Assembly: GCA_963799815.1 (NCBI GenBank)
Contig: CAWCYG010000004.1
Span: forward strand, 62,001 to 126,000
DNA: 64,000 bases
Direction of reading: 5' to 3'
DNA from: JBDTSW01 sp963799815
GTDB taxonomy: Bacteria > Actinomycetota > Thermoleophilia > Solirubrobacterales > 70-9
Both the position numbers and the translations under genes were made by a program. The notes under the pieces were generated by a model, which did not search any database, was not told the origin of the DNA, and saw nothing but the letters and a program-made list of their open reading frames with translations. Shown piece after piece: positions 33,270-43,600 of this stretch (position 1 is the first letter of the stretch; every line of letters begins with the position of its first letter).

Positions 33270-33659
33270 ATGGCTGAGACGCTTACGGGAACCTGCCTGT
33301 GCGAGGGCGTGGAGTACGAGGTCGAGGATCCCCAGGCACTGGGCTACTGCCACTGCAGCCGCTGCCAGCACTGGACCGGCTCGAGCCTCGCGGGGGTAGT
33401 GGTGGCCAAGGAGAACTTCGGGTACACGAAGGGCGAAGACTTGGTCAAGACCTACGAGAGCCACCTTGCCCCCCGCAACTTCTGCAGCAACTGCGGGTCC
33501 AGCATCTACGACGACCTCGGCGAGGTCTACTTCGTCGCTGCAGGGCTGATGAGCGACCTCGACATGGAGCCGAGTTTCCACCAGCAGGTCGCATACAAGG
33601 CCAGCTGGCACCAGATCGGCGACAACGCACAGCAGTTCGACGAGATGCCGCCGGGCTGA
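33270..33659 (+). CDS. GFA/CENP-V family zinc protein
   Basis: A 129-residue protein of the glutathione-dependent formaldehyde-activating (GFA) fold. The zinc cysteines are in GTCLCEGVEYEV, YCHCSRCQHW and FCSNCGSSIY. AAGGAGGAG precedes the ATG. Some members bind formaldehyde adducts, but most are uncharacterised. Its place after the N-methylglutamate synthase genes could mean handling of formaldehyde escaping from amine oxidation; that is inference. A separate promoter is likely (96-bp gap). Confidence 0.85.
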   Translation: MAETLTGTCLCEGVEYEVEDPQALGYCHCSRCQHWTGSSLAGVVVAKENFGYTKGEDLVKTYESHLAPRNFCSNCGSSIYDDLGEVYFVAAGLMSDLDMEPSFHQQVAYKASWHQIGDNAQQFDEMPPG

Positions 33660-33661
33660 GA

Positions 33662-33692
33662 CGGCGGCGCGCCCAGTTCGGGCGCACCGCCG
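33662..33692. terminator. hairpin between convergent genes, probable bidirectional terminator
   Basis: CGGCGGCGCGCCC (33662-33674) and GGGCGCACCGCCG (33680-33692) pair over 13 positions with one mismatch and a five-base loop. It sits just after the GFA stop and 22 bp before the end of the convergent gene at 33714. No T-run follows, as is common in high-GC actinobacteria. Confidence 0.6.
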
Positions 33693-33713
33693 AGATCGGT
33701 AGCCGCCCCAAAC

Positions 33714-34295
33714 TCAAGGACACCCGTTAGCGCCCGACGGATCGCAGCGGAAGCTGATTCCGTCGAGGGAGACCCAGCTGCCGGCTGCCGAGGGCGGGAA
33801 TGGAGAGACGACTCCGTTCGCGTCGATGTTGAGACGCCCGTTGCCGAACGAGAACAGCGGCCCGTAGATCTGGCTCTTCTCTGGGCGAAAGCCCGAAGGC
33901 AGCACCAGCCCCTGATTCAAAGCGGCGTTGCACTTGACCGCAACCCCGCGCAGATGGACGATGCCAGCCGGGTCGCGGTAGTACGAGACCCTCTGGTTTA
34001 CGTCGGGGCTGAGGTTGGCCCACGTATTGCCCACGGCGCCGCAGCCACCGAAGGCATCGGGGAGGCCGAGGGATGTGAACTGCGCAGGGGTCTTCAGCTT
34101 CGCGGCGCTGACGGCCCCATCGTCGAGGTCCCTGTTCCTAACCTCGCCGTCCCTGATCGACTTCGAGACGACCGAGTTCCTCTGCGCGGTCGCGACCGCC
34201 CAAGCACCGCCCCCGAGCGCGAAGAAGACGGCGGCAGTTGCCATCACGTTGGCGTAGGTGAGTCTCGCGAAACTCCTCTTCACGAGCACTCTCAT
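33714..34295 (-). CDS. secreted/anchored surface protein, Thermoleophilia-type
   Basis: A 193-residue protein. The N-terminus has a basic stretch then a hydrophobic signal (NVMATAAVFFALGGGAWAVATA), followed by NSVVSKSIRDGEVRNRDLDD, a pattern that recurs in many paralogues in Thermoleophilia genomes. The rest (~60-193) is beta-rich and contains four cysteines (GGCGAVG, VKCNAAL, FRCDPSGANGC), which may form disulfides outside the cell. It overlaps the upstream gene by ATGA. Function unknown. Confidence 0.75.
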   Translation of the reverse strand: MRVLVKRSFARLTYANVMATAAVFFALGGGAWAVATAQRNSVVSKSIRDGEVRNRDLDDGAVSAAKLKTPAQFTSLGLPDAFGGCGAVGNTWANLSPDVNQRVSYYRDPAGIVHLRGVAVKCNAALNQGLVLPSGFRPEKSQIYGPLFSFGNGRLNIDANGVVSPFPPSAAGSWVSLDGISFRCDPSGANGCP

Positions 34296-34651
34296 GATCC
34301 CTCGACCCCAACAGTCGTGGTCTGCACTCGGGGATCAGCCCTCCGCTTCGTAGCGGCGAGCACTGCCGCCGTGCCCAGCATCACGGCCAAGGCGGTGCCC
34401 GCGCCGATGGTCGCATCGCCCCAGTCGAAGCCACCCGGCTCGCCGACGCTGCTCGACGCCCCCGCGTACGGGACGAAGGGCACGGCCTTGGACCCGTCAC
34501 GGCGGAGGACCAGCTTGTCATGGTCGCCGCCGGCTGCCGACGCCTTGGGCTCGGCCTTGCTCTCGCTGTAGCCCACTGTCGGGGCAGCCGAAACCAAGGC
34601 GATTCCGACGAGGCCGACGACGATCGCTCCTGTGTTCCTGGAAATCCTCAT
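34292..34651 (-). CDS. small exported protein with C-terminal membrane anchor
   Basis: A 119-residue protein: signal peptide (MRISRNTGAIVVGLVGIALV, with SAA just after), a polar middle (KLVLRRDGSKAVPFVPYAG) and a C-terminal helix (GAGTALAVMLGTAAVLAATKRR). GGAAGCC before the ATG supports this start over an upstream extension. It is co-translated with the next surface protein and divergent from the SARP regulator. Such short signal-plus-anchor proteins are common in Actinobacteria; no function is known. Confidence 0.7.
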   Translation of the reverse strand: MRISRNTGAIVVGLVGIALVSAAPTVGYSESKAEPKASAAGGDHDKLVLRRDGSKAVPFVPYAGASSSVGEPGGFDWGDATIGAGTALAVMLGTAAVLAATKRRADPRVQTTTVGVEGS

Positions 34652-34833
34652 TTGGCTTCCCTTCCGTCGACCACGCTCGGCCGACTCGATTGCGGCGGGG
34701 AGGATGCGCCAGGGCGCTGAAGCCAGGCTGAAATTCCAGTCCTGAGCGCATGCGCAGGCGAGAAACGGCGCCCCTGTCGCAAAGCTCGGGAGGAATTCGG
34801 GCCCGGTGGTAGCGTCCGCGGCAAGGGAGAGCA

Positions 34834-37800
34834 ATGGACTTTCAGATGCTCGGGCCGCTCGAAGTGCGCCGTGAAAAAACGCGGGTGGCGCTCGGGGCTG
34901 CGAAACAGCGGGCCTTGCTCGCGATCCTGCTGGTCCATGCGAACGAGCTCGTTTCCAGTGATCGCCTGATCCAGGAGCTGTGGCCGCAGCCCCCGGAGAC
35001 CGCCGCCAACGCCCTCCAGGTCTACGTGGGGAAGCTACGCAAGGCTCTCGAGCCCGAGCGAAAGCGGGGAGCTCCCGGCGAGCTCCTCGCGACCAGAGCC
35101 CCGGGGTATGTGCTTCGCGTCGATCCGGACGAGCTGGACGCCGACCGTTTCGAGCGCCTGCTGAGCGAGGGGAGAACCGCAGGCAAGGCAGCCGATTACG
35201 CGACTGCGGCGAGGAGGCTTCAGCAGGCGCTTGCGCTGTGGCGAGGACCGGCGCTGGTGGATTTCACCTACGACCCGTTCGCTCAGACGGAGATCGCGCG
35301 CCTGGAGGAACTGCGACTCGACGCCGTTGAAGAGCGCATCGAGGCCGACCTCGCCCTCGGCAGGGCGGCCGACCTGGTCGGGGAACTCGAGGCCCTGATC
35401 AAAGACAACCCGTTGCGTGAGCGGCTGCGAGGCCAACTCATGCTCGCGCTCTACCGCTCGGGGCGCCAGGCGGATGCCCTCGAGACCTACCAGCAGACCC
35501 GCGAGACGCTTGACGAGGAGCTCGGACTCGCCCCGAGTAGGCCCCTTCAGCGCTTGCAGACAGCCATCCTCCGCCAGGAGCCCGCGCTCGAGGTGTCGAT
35601 CGAGGCCGGGGAGCCCGAACCGTCGGTGCAGCCCGAGAACCTGGAGCGGGCGTCGCCCGCAGCCACGGCAGGTGCCTCGGACGTGCGTAAGACGGTGACG
35701 GTGTTGATCGCGCGAAGGGCGGGTGTTCGGGGCCTTGACCCCGAGGCGCTGAGCAGCGAGGACGAGCGCTACCACCGCGACGTCGCGCAGACCGTGGAGC
35801 GCTATGGCGGAGCGATCGCGAGCAGCCTCGGCAACGCGGTAATCAGCGTGTTCGGGGTACCGCAGGTCCACGAGGACGATGCTTTCCGGGGAGTGTGTGC
35901 AGCGCTTGAGCTTCGTGATGCGCTGACTCGCGAGACGACCGGCTCCGGCCCAGCGATCCGCGTTGGAATTGCGACCGGTGAGGTCCTGGCGAGTTCCGCC
36001 GCAGGCATGGCATCGGTCGCCGGCGAACCGATGACGACGGCGGCCGAGCTCGGGGACGCTGCAGCCGCCGGCGAGATCCTCCTCGGAGGGGGGACCGAGC
36101 GGCTTATTCGCGAACGCGCCCGGGTCGAGCCGGTCACGACCGAGGCGGGTCGGGCATGGCGGCTCCTCGACCTTGCGCGCGACCGGCCGGCGGTTGGGTC
36201 GCTGAAGGCGCCCCTGGTTGGCCGCGAGCCCGAGCTTGCCCAGCTCCAGGAGGTGTTCGAGCAGGTGGCTCGCGCGCGCGCACCGCACCTGCTCACGGTC
36301 CTTGGGACCGCGGGTATCGGGAAATCGAGGCTCGCACAGGAGCTGGCCTCGCTCGCCGCCCAAGAGGCCACCGTTCTCGCCGGCCGCTGCGTGCCGTACG
36401 GGGAGGGCATCACGTTCTGGTCTCTGCGCGAAATAGTCAGCCAGCTCACGGCTGCGGAATCGGCGGATTGCCTTGCCGACGGGCACGAGGCGCGGCAGCT
36501 CGCCGACAACCTGCAGGCGGCGATCGGGGTCGCGGGGTCACAGGCGATTGATCGTGAGGAGATCTTCTGGGCCACGCGAAGCCTCCTGGATGCACTCGCG
36601 AGGGAGCGGCCCCTCGTCGTCTTCTTCGAGGACGTGCACTGGGCTGAGCCCACCTTTCTCGACCTCGTCGAGTACCTGGCGGAGCGGGTGCAGGGGGTCC
36701 CGATCCTCCTCGTTTGCATCGCCCGTCCCGAGCTGCTCGAGGAGCGACCTGGCTGGGGCCGCGGAAACCCGAACGCGAGCTCTCTCCTGCTCGAGCGCCT
36801 TTCGGACTCCGATTGCGAGGCGCTGATCGCCAACCTGACTCAGGGTCTCTCGCGCGCGACAACGGACCGAGTGCTGGAGACCGCCGATGGAAACCCTCTC
36901 TTCATCGAACAGCTCGTCGCCATGCTCGCCGAAGGAGGTGGGAACGAGGCCGAGCTCCCGATCCCGCCGACGATCGCAGCGCTCCTGTCGGCGCGGCTCG
37001 ACCGTCTCGGGCCGGGAGAGCGCGCCGTGATCACCCGGGCTGCCGTGGTGGGGAAGGAGTTCTCCGCTGAGGCCGCGACTGACCTCCTGCCAGAAGACGC
37101 CCGCCCGTTCGCCAGCCGCCACATCGAGACCCTGGCGCGCAAGGACTTCGTCGGGCCCGCTCCATCACCGGGACCCGGCCAAAGCCACCGCTTCCGGCAC
37201 ATCCTGATCCAGCAAGCCGCGTACCGAGCGACCCCGAAGAGGGTCCGCGCGGAGCTGCACGAGCGATTCGCCGGCTGGATTGACGAGCGCGCCCCGGGCG
37301 GAGCTGCTGAGCGCGCGGAGATCGCCGGCTACCACCTCGAGCAGGCGTTTCGCTACCGGGCCGAGCTCGGCCCCGTCGGTGAGCAGGAACTCGAGCTGGC
37401 AGGTCGGGCCGCCGACCACCTCACCTCCGCCGGCCAGCGCGCCTTTCAGCGAGGAGACATGCCGGCGACGGTGAATCTGCTCGGTCGGGCCGCCTCGCTT
37501 CCCCACCCGGATGGCGAGGACAGCTTCGCGGCGCTCGCGGAGCTGGGCTATGCGCTCTTCGAGATCGGCGAGGTTGACGAAGCGAGCTCCTTGCTTGCTC
37601 GCGAGCGGGTGGATACACGGCCGAGCCGGGACGGCCATCTCGAGTGGCGCGTTGCCGTCACGCGCGCGCGCATCGAGATGTACAGGGACCCCGAAGGAAT
37701 TGACCTGGATGCCCTCGCCACGGAAACCGAGACAGCGATCGAGATGCTCGGCGAGCTCGGCGACGAGGCCGGACTGGCGAGAGCCTGGATGGTTCTCTCC

Positions 37801-38640
37801 GATCTCCACTGGAGCAAGGGGCGCCTTCGCGAAACGATCGATGCGGCAACGCAGGCTGCAGAAGCCGCGCGGCGAACCGGCAATCGCCGCGAGGTGGGCT
37901 GGGCGCTGGGCCAGAACGCCCTCTGTGCGATCCACGGCCCGATGCCGGTCGTCGACGGTCTGAGCTGGCTCGAGCGGTTGCTGCGAGCGGAGCCGGAGAA
38001 CCGCACTCTGGATGCGAACCTGTCGGGGTTCGTCACGGTGCTCGAGGCAATGAGCGGCCGCTTCTCCGACGCCCGCAAGCACATTGAGGAGTCCCGCGCC
38101 CTCGCGCGTGACCTTGGTCTCACCTGGCAGGCGGCCGTTCAGGAGTTGCTCAGCGGCTACGTCGAGTTGCTCGGCGGCGACCCGGTCGCCGCCGAGCGCG
38201 ACATGCGGACCGCCGAGCAGGCCTTCCGCGAGATCGGCGAGGGATGGTTCTTGTCCACGGTCGCTGTCGATCTGCCCCGCGCCGTCTACGAGCAGGGACG
38301 CTACGACGACGCATTCGCCCTGCTCGAGGCAATCGACGAGACACCAGCCCCCACCGACCGCGAGTGGCAGATCAAGCGCACGGGTGTTCCCGCGCGACTA
38401 CTCGCCAGACGGGGACGGCTCGAAGAAGCGGAGAAGCTCGCCCGCGAGGGAGTCGCGCTTGCCGCGGGCAGCGAGTTCCTCGGTTTGCACGCAGACGTCC
38501 TTCTTGACCTCGCGGAGGTCCTTCGTCTGGCGGACCGATCCGAGGACGCTGCTGCGACCGCCGCCGAAGCGGTGAGCGTCTACGAGCGCAAGGGCAACGT
38601 CGCGGCGGCGAGGAGGGCCCGGAGCGAAGCCGGGGACTAA
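34834..38640 (+). CDS. SARP/BTAD-cyclase-like-AAA multidomain regulator
   Basis: A 1268-residue regulator. An OmpR/SARP DNA-binding domain (~1-95; WPQPPETAANALQVYVGKLR) and a BTAD domain (~100-245) come first. A class III cyclase-like domain (~285-440) follows, then an AAA/NACHT-like ATPase (P-loop GTAGIGKS at ~491-498, Walker B VVFFEDVHWAE) and a long TPR-like helical C-terminus. In the cyclase part the usual metal Asp residues are gone: FADxxGST is IARRAGV and GDAVMAVFG is GNAVISVFG, so it is probably a sensor rather than an enzyme. It starts at ATG, 182 bp from the divergent surface-protein pair, which it may control. Confidence 0.88.
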   Translation: MDFQMLGPLEVRREKTRVALGAAKQRALLAILLVHANELVSSDRLIQELWPQPPETAANALQVYVGKLRKALEPERKRGAPGELLATRAPGYVLRVDPDELDADRFERLLSEGRTAGKAADYATAARRLQQALALWRGPALVDFTYDPFAQTEIARLEELRLDAVEERIEADLALGRAADLVGELEALIKDNPLRERLRGQLMLALYRSGRQADALETYQQTRETLDEELGLAPSRPLQRLQTAILRQEPALEVSIEAGEPEPSVQPENLERASPAATAGASDVRKTVTVLIARRAGVRGLDPEALSSEDERYHRDVAQTVERYGGAIASSLGNAVISVFGVPQVHEDDAFRGVCAALELRDALTRETTGSGPAIRVGIATGEVLASSAAGMASVAGEPMTTAAELGDAAAAGEILLGGGTERLIRERARVEPVTTEAGRAWRLLDLARDRPAVGSLKAPLVGREPELAQLQEVFEQVARARAPHLLTVLGTAGIGKSRLAQELASLAAQEATVLAGRCVPYGEGITFWSLREIVSQLTAAESADCLADGHEARQLADNLQAAIGVAGSQAIDREEIFWATRSLLDALARERPLVVFFEDVHWAEPTFLDLVEYLAERVQGVPILLVCIARPELLEERPGWGRGNPNASSLLLERLSDSDCEALIANLTQGLSRATTDRVLETADGNPLFIEQLVAMLAEGGGNEAELPIPPTIAALLSARLDRLGPGERAVITRAAVVGKEFSAEAATDLLPEDARPFASRHIETLARKDFVGPAPSPGPGQSHRFRHILIQQAAYRATPKRVRAELHERFAGWIDERAPGGAAERAEIAGYHLEQAFRYRAELGPVGEQELELAGRAADHLTSAGQRAFQRGDMPATVNLLGRAASLPHPDGEDSFAALAELGYALFEIGEVDEASSLLARERVDTRPSRDGHLEWRVAVTRARIEMYRDPEGIDLDALATETETAIEMLGELGDEAGLARAWMVLSDLHWSKGRLRETIDAATQAAEAARRTGNRREVGWALGQNALCAIHGPMPVVDGLSWLERLLRAEPENRTLDANLSGFVTVLEAMSGRFSDARKHIEESRALARDLGLTWQAAVQELLSGYVELLGGDPVAAERDMRTAEQAFREIGEGWFLSTVAVDLPRAVYEQGRYDDAFALLEAIDETPAPTDREWQIKRTGVPARLLARRGRLEEAEKLAREGVALAAGSEFLGLHADVLLDLAEVLRLADRSEDAAATAAEAVSVYERKGNVAAARRARSEAGD

Positions 38641-38678
38641 GCACGCGCTCGTGCGAGAGCAGAAGCTACAGTCGCCAA

Positions 38679-40076
38679 ATCGATCCCCGCTACGAAGTTC
38701 TCGACGACGCCGCCCGCCTCGCGCACGAGTACATCGACAGCCTGCCGTCGCGTCCGGTCGGGGCGACCGCCGGCCTGGAGGAGCTGCGCTCGCGGCTCGC
38801 CCGTCCGCTCAGCGAGGGCGGGGAGGACCCCCGCGCGGTAATCGCGGATCTGGCCCGCGACGTCGACCCGGGCCTGATGGCCTCGGCGGGGCCGCGTTAC
38901 TTTGGCTTCGTCGTTGGGAGTGCGCTGCCCGTCGCGGTCGCCGCGGACTGGCTGACGTCGGCCTGGGACCAGAACGGCGGCGGCTACGTCGTCGCCCCGT
39001 CGTTGTCCGTGGCGGAGGAGGTGGCGGCCGCCTGGGTGCGCGACCTGTTGGGCCTGCCCGCCGGCTGCGGGGTTGGGTTCGTGACCGGCTGCCAGATGGC
39101 CCACTTCACCTGCCTCGCGGCAGCGCGCCACGCCGTCCTGCGCGATGCGGACTGGGACGTGGAAGCGCAAGGTCTTCACGGTGGGCCGGAGGTGCGTGTG
39201 ATCGCGGGAGATGCTGCGCACGTGACCGTCGAGGTCGCATGTCGCATGCTTGGGCTCGGCGCCGAGCGCATCCGCCTCATCGCAAGCGACGAGCAGGGGC
39301 GAATGATTCCCGCAGACTTGGAGGAGGCTCTCGGCGAACACGACGGTCCCACGATCGTCTGCGCGCAGGCCGGCGAGATCAACACCGGTTCGTTCGACCC
39401 CTTCGTGGAGATCACCGAGGCTTGTCGCGCCCACCGTGCGTGGTGTCACGTCGACGGGGCATTCGGGCTGTGGGCGGCCGTCAGCCCGACGCGCCGGCGC
39501 CTGCTCGAGGGCTTCGAGCGCGCTGACTCTTGGGCGACCGACGGTCACAAGTGGCTGAACGTGCCGTACGACTGCGGGATCGCGGCGGTCGCCGACAGGG
39601 AGGCCCATCGGGCCGCCATGACCTCGACGTCCTCCTACATCCCCCCGCACGAGGAGGGCATCCCGTGGGGGTTCGACTGGACGCCGGAGTTCTCGCGCCG
39701 CGCCCGCGGCGTTCCCGTCTACGCGGCCCTGCGCTCGCTGGGCCGAACGGGGGTCGCCAAGATCATCGATGACTGCTGCTCGCACGCGGAGCGCATGGCC
39801 AGTCGGCTCGCCGACGCCGACGGTGTCGAGGTGTTGAACGAGGTTGTGCTCAACCAGGTGCTCGTGCGCTTTACAGACGACGACGACGTGACCGACGCGG
39901 TGATCGAGCGCACTCAGGAGGATGGAACCTGCTGGCTCAGCGGCAGCAGCTTCCGGGGAAAGAAGGTCATGCGCGTCTCGGTGGTCGGGTGGCAAACCAC
40001 GGCGGACGACATCGACCGATCAGCCGAGGCGATTCTCGCCGCAGTCGCCGCGGTGGCGCCTGGGACAGATCGCTAG
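38679..40076 (+). CDS. group II PLP-dependent decarboxylase/aminotransferase-like protein (start unclear)
   Basis: A PLP enzyme like aromatic-L-amino-acid/glutamate decarboxylases. Cofactor residues are HVDGAFGLWA and SWATDGHKWLNVPYDCG, with the Schiff-base lysine in DGHKW. Typical N-terminal coding sequence (ARLAHEYIDSLPSRPVG) starts around 38679, but the first usual start codon in this frame is ATG 38877. A GTG at 38651 is in a different frame, so a small indel near 38660-38680 probably separates start and body. It begins right after the SARP gene and overlaps the convergent gene by four bases. Substrate unknown. Confidence 0.75.
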   Translation: MDPRYEVLDDAARLAHEYIDSLPSRPVGATAGLEELRSRLARPLSEGGEDPRAVIADLARDVDPGLMASAGPRYFGFVVGSALPVAVAADWLTSAWDQNGGGYVVAPSLSVAEEVAAAWVRDLLGLPAGCGVGFVTGCQMAHFTCLAAARHAVLRDADWDVEAQGLHGGPEVRVIAGDAAHVTVEVACRMLGLGAERIRLIASDEQGRMIPADLEEALGEHDGPTIVCAQAGEINTGSFDPFVEITEACRAHRAWCHVDGAFGLWAAVSPTRRRLLEGFERADSWATDGHKWLNVPYDCGIAAVADREAHRAAMTSTSSYIPPHEEGIPWGFDWTPEFSRRARGVPVYAALRSLGRTGVAKIIDDCCSHAERMASRLADADGVEVLNEVVLNQVLVRFTDDDDVTDAVIERTQEDGTCWLSGSSFRGKKVMRVSVVGWQTTADDIDRSAEAILAAVAAVAPGTDR

Positions 40077-40558
40077 TCGCCGCGAAGGGCCTGCGCGCCC
40101 GCTGCCATTCGCTCCCGCTCCAAGGTCTGCTCTTGGCTCGCGGCGCGCTCGATCAGTCGAGCGAGGTCGAGTAACGCGAGCGCCTGATGGCGGTCGCGTA
40201 CCTGCTCCAGGGCCAGCCAGAGGCACCTCTTTCCCGCAACACCCAACCGCAGGCTCTCGAGCGCCATGAAGGTTCCGTGGTCGGGCTCGCCCGAGCCGGC
40301 GCCGCTGAACTTCACGCGGCTCGCCTTCTCCGCCACCCAGCCGGTCACCTGCTTGAAGGGATTGCGCGATACGTCCATGGCCTCCATCAGCTCGACCAGC
40401 GTCTCGCGGTCCTCCTCGATCTCAGCGGCGATCTCCGTCATCACGTCGCCTAATGCCGTCCCCTCGCTCTGATCACGAATCTGCCCTGCGAGGTCGCTCC
40501 CGAGCATCGCCCCGGCCAGGTGATCGTTGAGGTACACGTTTATCGGTTTGTCGGCCAT
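40073..40558 (-). CDS. hypothetical helical protein (161 aa)
   Basis: A soluble, helix-rich protein beginning MADKPINVYLNDHLAGAMLG, then EIAAEIEEDRETLVELMEAM and a second acidic/charged helical half ending QTLERERMAAGAQALRGD. The pattern of four amphipathic helices recalls ferritin-like proteins, but the usual paired E-x-x-H metal motifs are not obvious. GGAGG before the ATG lies within a perfect inverted repeat (40562-40590). Function unknown. Confidence 0.7.
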   Translation of the reverse strand: MADKPINVYLNDHLAGAMLGSDLAGQIRDQSEGTALGDVMTEIAAEIEEDRETLVELMEAMDVSRNPFKQVTGWVAEKASRVKFSGAGSGEPDHGTFMALESLRLGVAGKRCLWLALEQVRDRHQALALLDLARLIERAASQEQTLERERMAAGAQALRGD

Positions 40559-40561
40559 GGT

Positions 40562-40590
40562 CGCCTCCAGTTCGCGCCCGGTTGGAGGCG
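40562..40590. promoter_or_regulatory. perfect 8-bp inverted repeat over a ribosome-binding site
   Basis: CGCCTCCA (40562-40569) and TGGAGGCG (40583-40590) are exact complements with a 13-base spacer. The arm nearest the gene contains the GGAGG of the minus-strand gene ending at 40558. A -10-like TATAGC on the minus strand at 40595-40590 directly abuts it, so it may be an operator rather than an RNA hairpin. Confidence 0.4.
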
Positions 40591-40636
40591 CTATACCCGG
40601 CACGCGGCAGGGGAACCGCCGCGACCTACGGGGGGC

Positions 40637-43600
40637 TCAGCAGTTGCCGTTCACCGTGTCGGCGGCGTCGACGACGTTGGTGTCGTTGCCGCCGTTTAAG
40701 CAGTTGATCGTGTCCGGTCCCCCGCCGCCGTCGAGCGTGTCGTCGAATGGTCCGTCGGTCAGGATGTCGGGGCCGCTTCGCGCGAGCAAGGTCACGCTCA
40801 CCTGTGCGAGGGTGGCGCCGAGCGAATCCCCCCGGCTTGTCCCGGTGATCCACTCGACGCTCGGCGTCACGTCGTCTCTGTCGCTGCCACCGTCGGAGCT
40901 GTTCCCATCGTCATCGCTGCCCGGGCCGGTCGGCTCGATGTCGGCGACGACCCCCGCAAGGTGGTCCGTGTAAACGGCGCGGTCGATGCCTGGGCCCCCG
41001 TCGAAGAGGTCCGCGCCAGCGCCACCAAGCAGGTTGTCGTTGCCAGCGCCGCCGTTGAGAGTGTCGTCCCCCGGTCCCCCGTCCAGGGTGTCCTTCTTGT
41101 CGCCGGCGCGAAGTGTGTCGGCTCCTTCGCCGCCGCTCATGGCGAAGCGCCGGTACCCGGTTCCGGACGTGTTCACCGTGTCGTCACCGTCGCCGAGGTT
41201 CATGGTCACCCAGGTCGTATCCGCAGCGCTGCAGTCCACCCTGGCCGTGTTGAGCTGGGTGCATCCCGGCCCGGCCGTGATCCCGCTCTCGACGAAGCTG
41301 AACGTCCCGGCGGACTGCGACACCGCGACGCTGTTGGTTGCGCCGGCAGCAGCCTGATAGGTGATGTCGCCGCTCTTGGTGACGGTGGCGGCGTTGGCGG
41401 CGCTGGCGGAATAGGTGCCGGTGAGCGTCCTCGTTGCGTCCGCGACGATCTGGTGCGACTGCATCCCTCCATCTGACCAGCTGCTGAAGAGCCAGCTCTG
41501 TGCGCCGAGCGTCTGCGGCGATGGGGCGCTCACCGAGTTCTGTGATCCGAGGATGAGTGGCCGGGTGAACGGCGCCGTCGCCGCGGCGCCGTTTAGCACC
41601 AGATCGAGCCCCGCGGGGCTCGAAGCCAGCGTGAGCTGCACCGTCTGGGGGGTGAGCACGACCTGCTCGGTATCAGTGAGCCCGCCCGAGTCAGTCACGG
41701 TGAGGCCCAGCCTCAGGTTCGATGGATACTCGTGATCGGGCGCGTTGAAGAAGCCGCTCTTGGCCGCCGCGAAGTCCTGTACGTCGTGTGTGTGGCAGCC
41801 GCCCGGGCAGTGCTCGAGGTCAAGCGACCAGGCGAACGCGGACGGCGGCAGGTTGGCGCCGTCCTGGGCGTCGGTGGCGCTGCCCGAGAAGTCGATCCGC
41901 TGTCCGACGCGCCAGTTGAGGCTCGCCGACGGCGCGTCGATGGTCGCCTGCGGCGGGGTGTTGCCGGCGCTCACGGTGATGGCATCGGTATCGGAAGCGC
42001 CCAGGGCGTCCGTGACCCTGACGGTGGCGGTGTGCTGCCCGGCCTGCGTGTACGTGTGCCTTGGGGTCGCGGAGGTGGAGTCGTCGAAGGCGCCGTCATT
42101 ATCGAGATCCCAGGCGAAGGTGAGGGAGTCCTGCTCGGGGTCGCTCGACCCGGTGGCGTCGAAGTCGACCGCCAGCGGCGCGGGCCCGCTTGTCGGCGCC
42201 GCATCGGCGACGGCCGTCGGCGGCTGATTGCCCGGCAGATAGCGGACCCGCCGGATCGTGCCGCCGTCGAAGTCGGCGTAGAAGAGATCTCCGCCGGGTC
42301 CCATCTGAAGCGCGACGGGATTCGAAGCCGCGGCTCCGAAGGTCTGGATGTTGGCCGGGTTCGGCAGCCCGTTGCCGCCGCGCAGCATCGCCCAGATGCA
42401 ATCGCGCGAGTAGTCGGCGAAGAACAGGGCGCCGTCGTAGGAGTCCGGGAAAGGGCCTCCTTGGTAGAAGCTCAGCCCCGCGATCGAGGACGTGCCCGTC
42501 GGGCAGCTCTCGCCGCCCACAACCTGGTCGGCATGTCGGTAGGCACGGTACGGCGCGGTCACGGCACCGGCGCCCTCCGAATAGAGCCCCTCGCAGAGGG
42601 GCAGGTTGGCGCCGTCGTAGCCGGGCTGCCGCCCCGTTCCCTCGTAACAGGGCCAGCCGAAGTTCTCGACCACGGCGTCGGTGGGGTTGGGCACGCGGTT
42701 GATCTCCTCCCATTCGTTCCAGCCGACGTCGCCCAGCCAAACCTCGCTCGTCCCAGGGCGGATCGTGAAGCGAAACGGGTTACGGAGCCCGTAGGCGATC
42801 GTGCGCCGAACGTTCGCGTCGGGGTTCGCTGCGAAGGGGTTGCCCGGCATCGAGGCGCCGGTGGCCGGGTTCACGCGGAGGACGGCTCCGTCGAGCCCGG
42901 CCGGATCGCCAGCCGAGCGAAGGTCCTGGCTTCTCAGCGCGCCTCCCTGGTTGAGCGGGTCGGCGCACGGATTGACGGGGCTGCCGTCCTGCCCCCAGTC
43001 GGTGAAGGTAAAGCTGGCGCCGTCGCCACCGGTGACGTAGAGAGCCCCGTCGGCGCCGAACGCGAGATCGCCGGTCGAGTGGCTCGGGTACTGCTGACAC
43101 CAATCCTCGATCAGCACGTTCTCCGGCCCGCTCATCACATCGCCGACCGCCGTAAGGCGGGAGAGGCGGCCGCTGACGACGCAGCCGTCGGTCGTGGGGC
43201 CCGGCGGAGTCGGACAGGGGTCCGAGCTGACGCCCGGCGCTCCCCAGCGCGGGGCCGTGCCGCCGATCGCGGCGTCGTGTGCGTAGAGGACGTAGACGTA
43301 GGGCTGGGTCGGGAAGTTGGGATCAAGCACCATCCCCAAGAGCCCCCGGTCCCAGAAGTTGTAGACATTCGTGCGCAGGTCGGCGAAGACGGTCGCGGAG
43401 GGATCAGAGAGGCCGTCGTAGACCTTGATCAGCCCGCTCTTCTCGGCGACGAAGACCCGCCCGTCCTGTGAGAAGCGAATCGCGGTCGGATTGGTCAGGC
43501 CGGAGATCGGTGTTGACTCCTGGAAGTTGGGCGGCAAGACGACGGCCTGAGCTTCACCGGCCCCCAAAGCCGCGAGCGCGACCGCGCCGCCTGCGACGCA

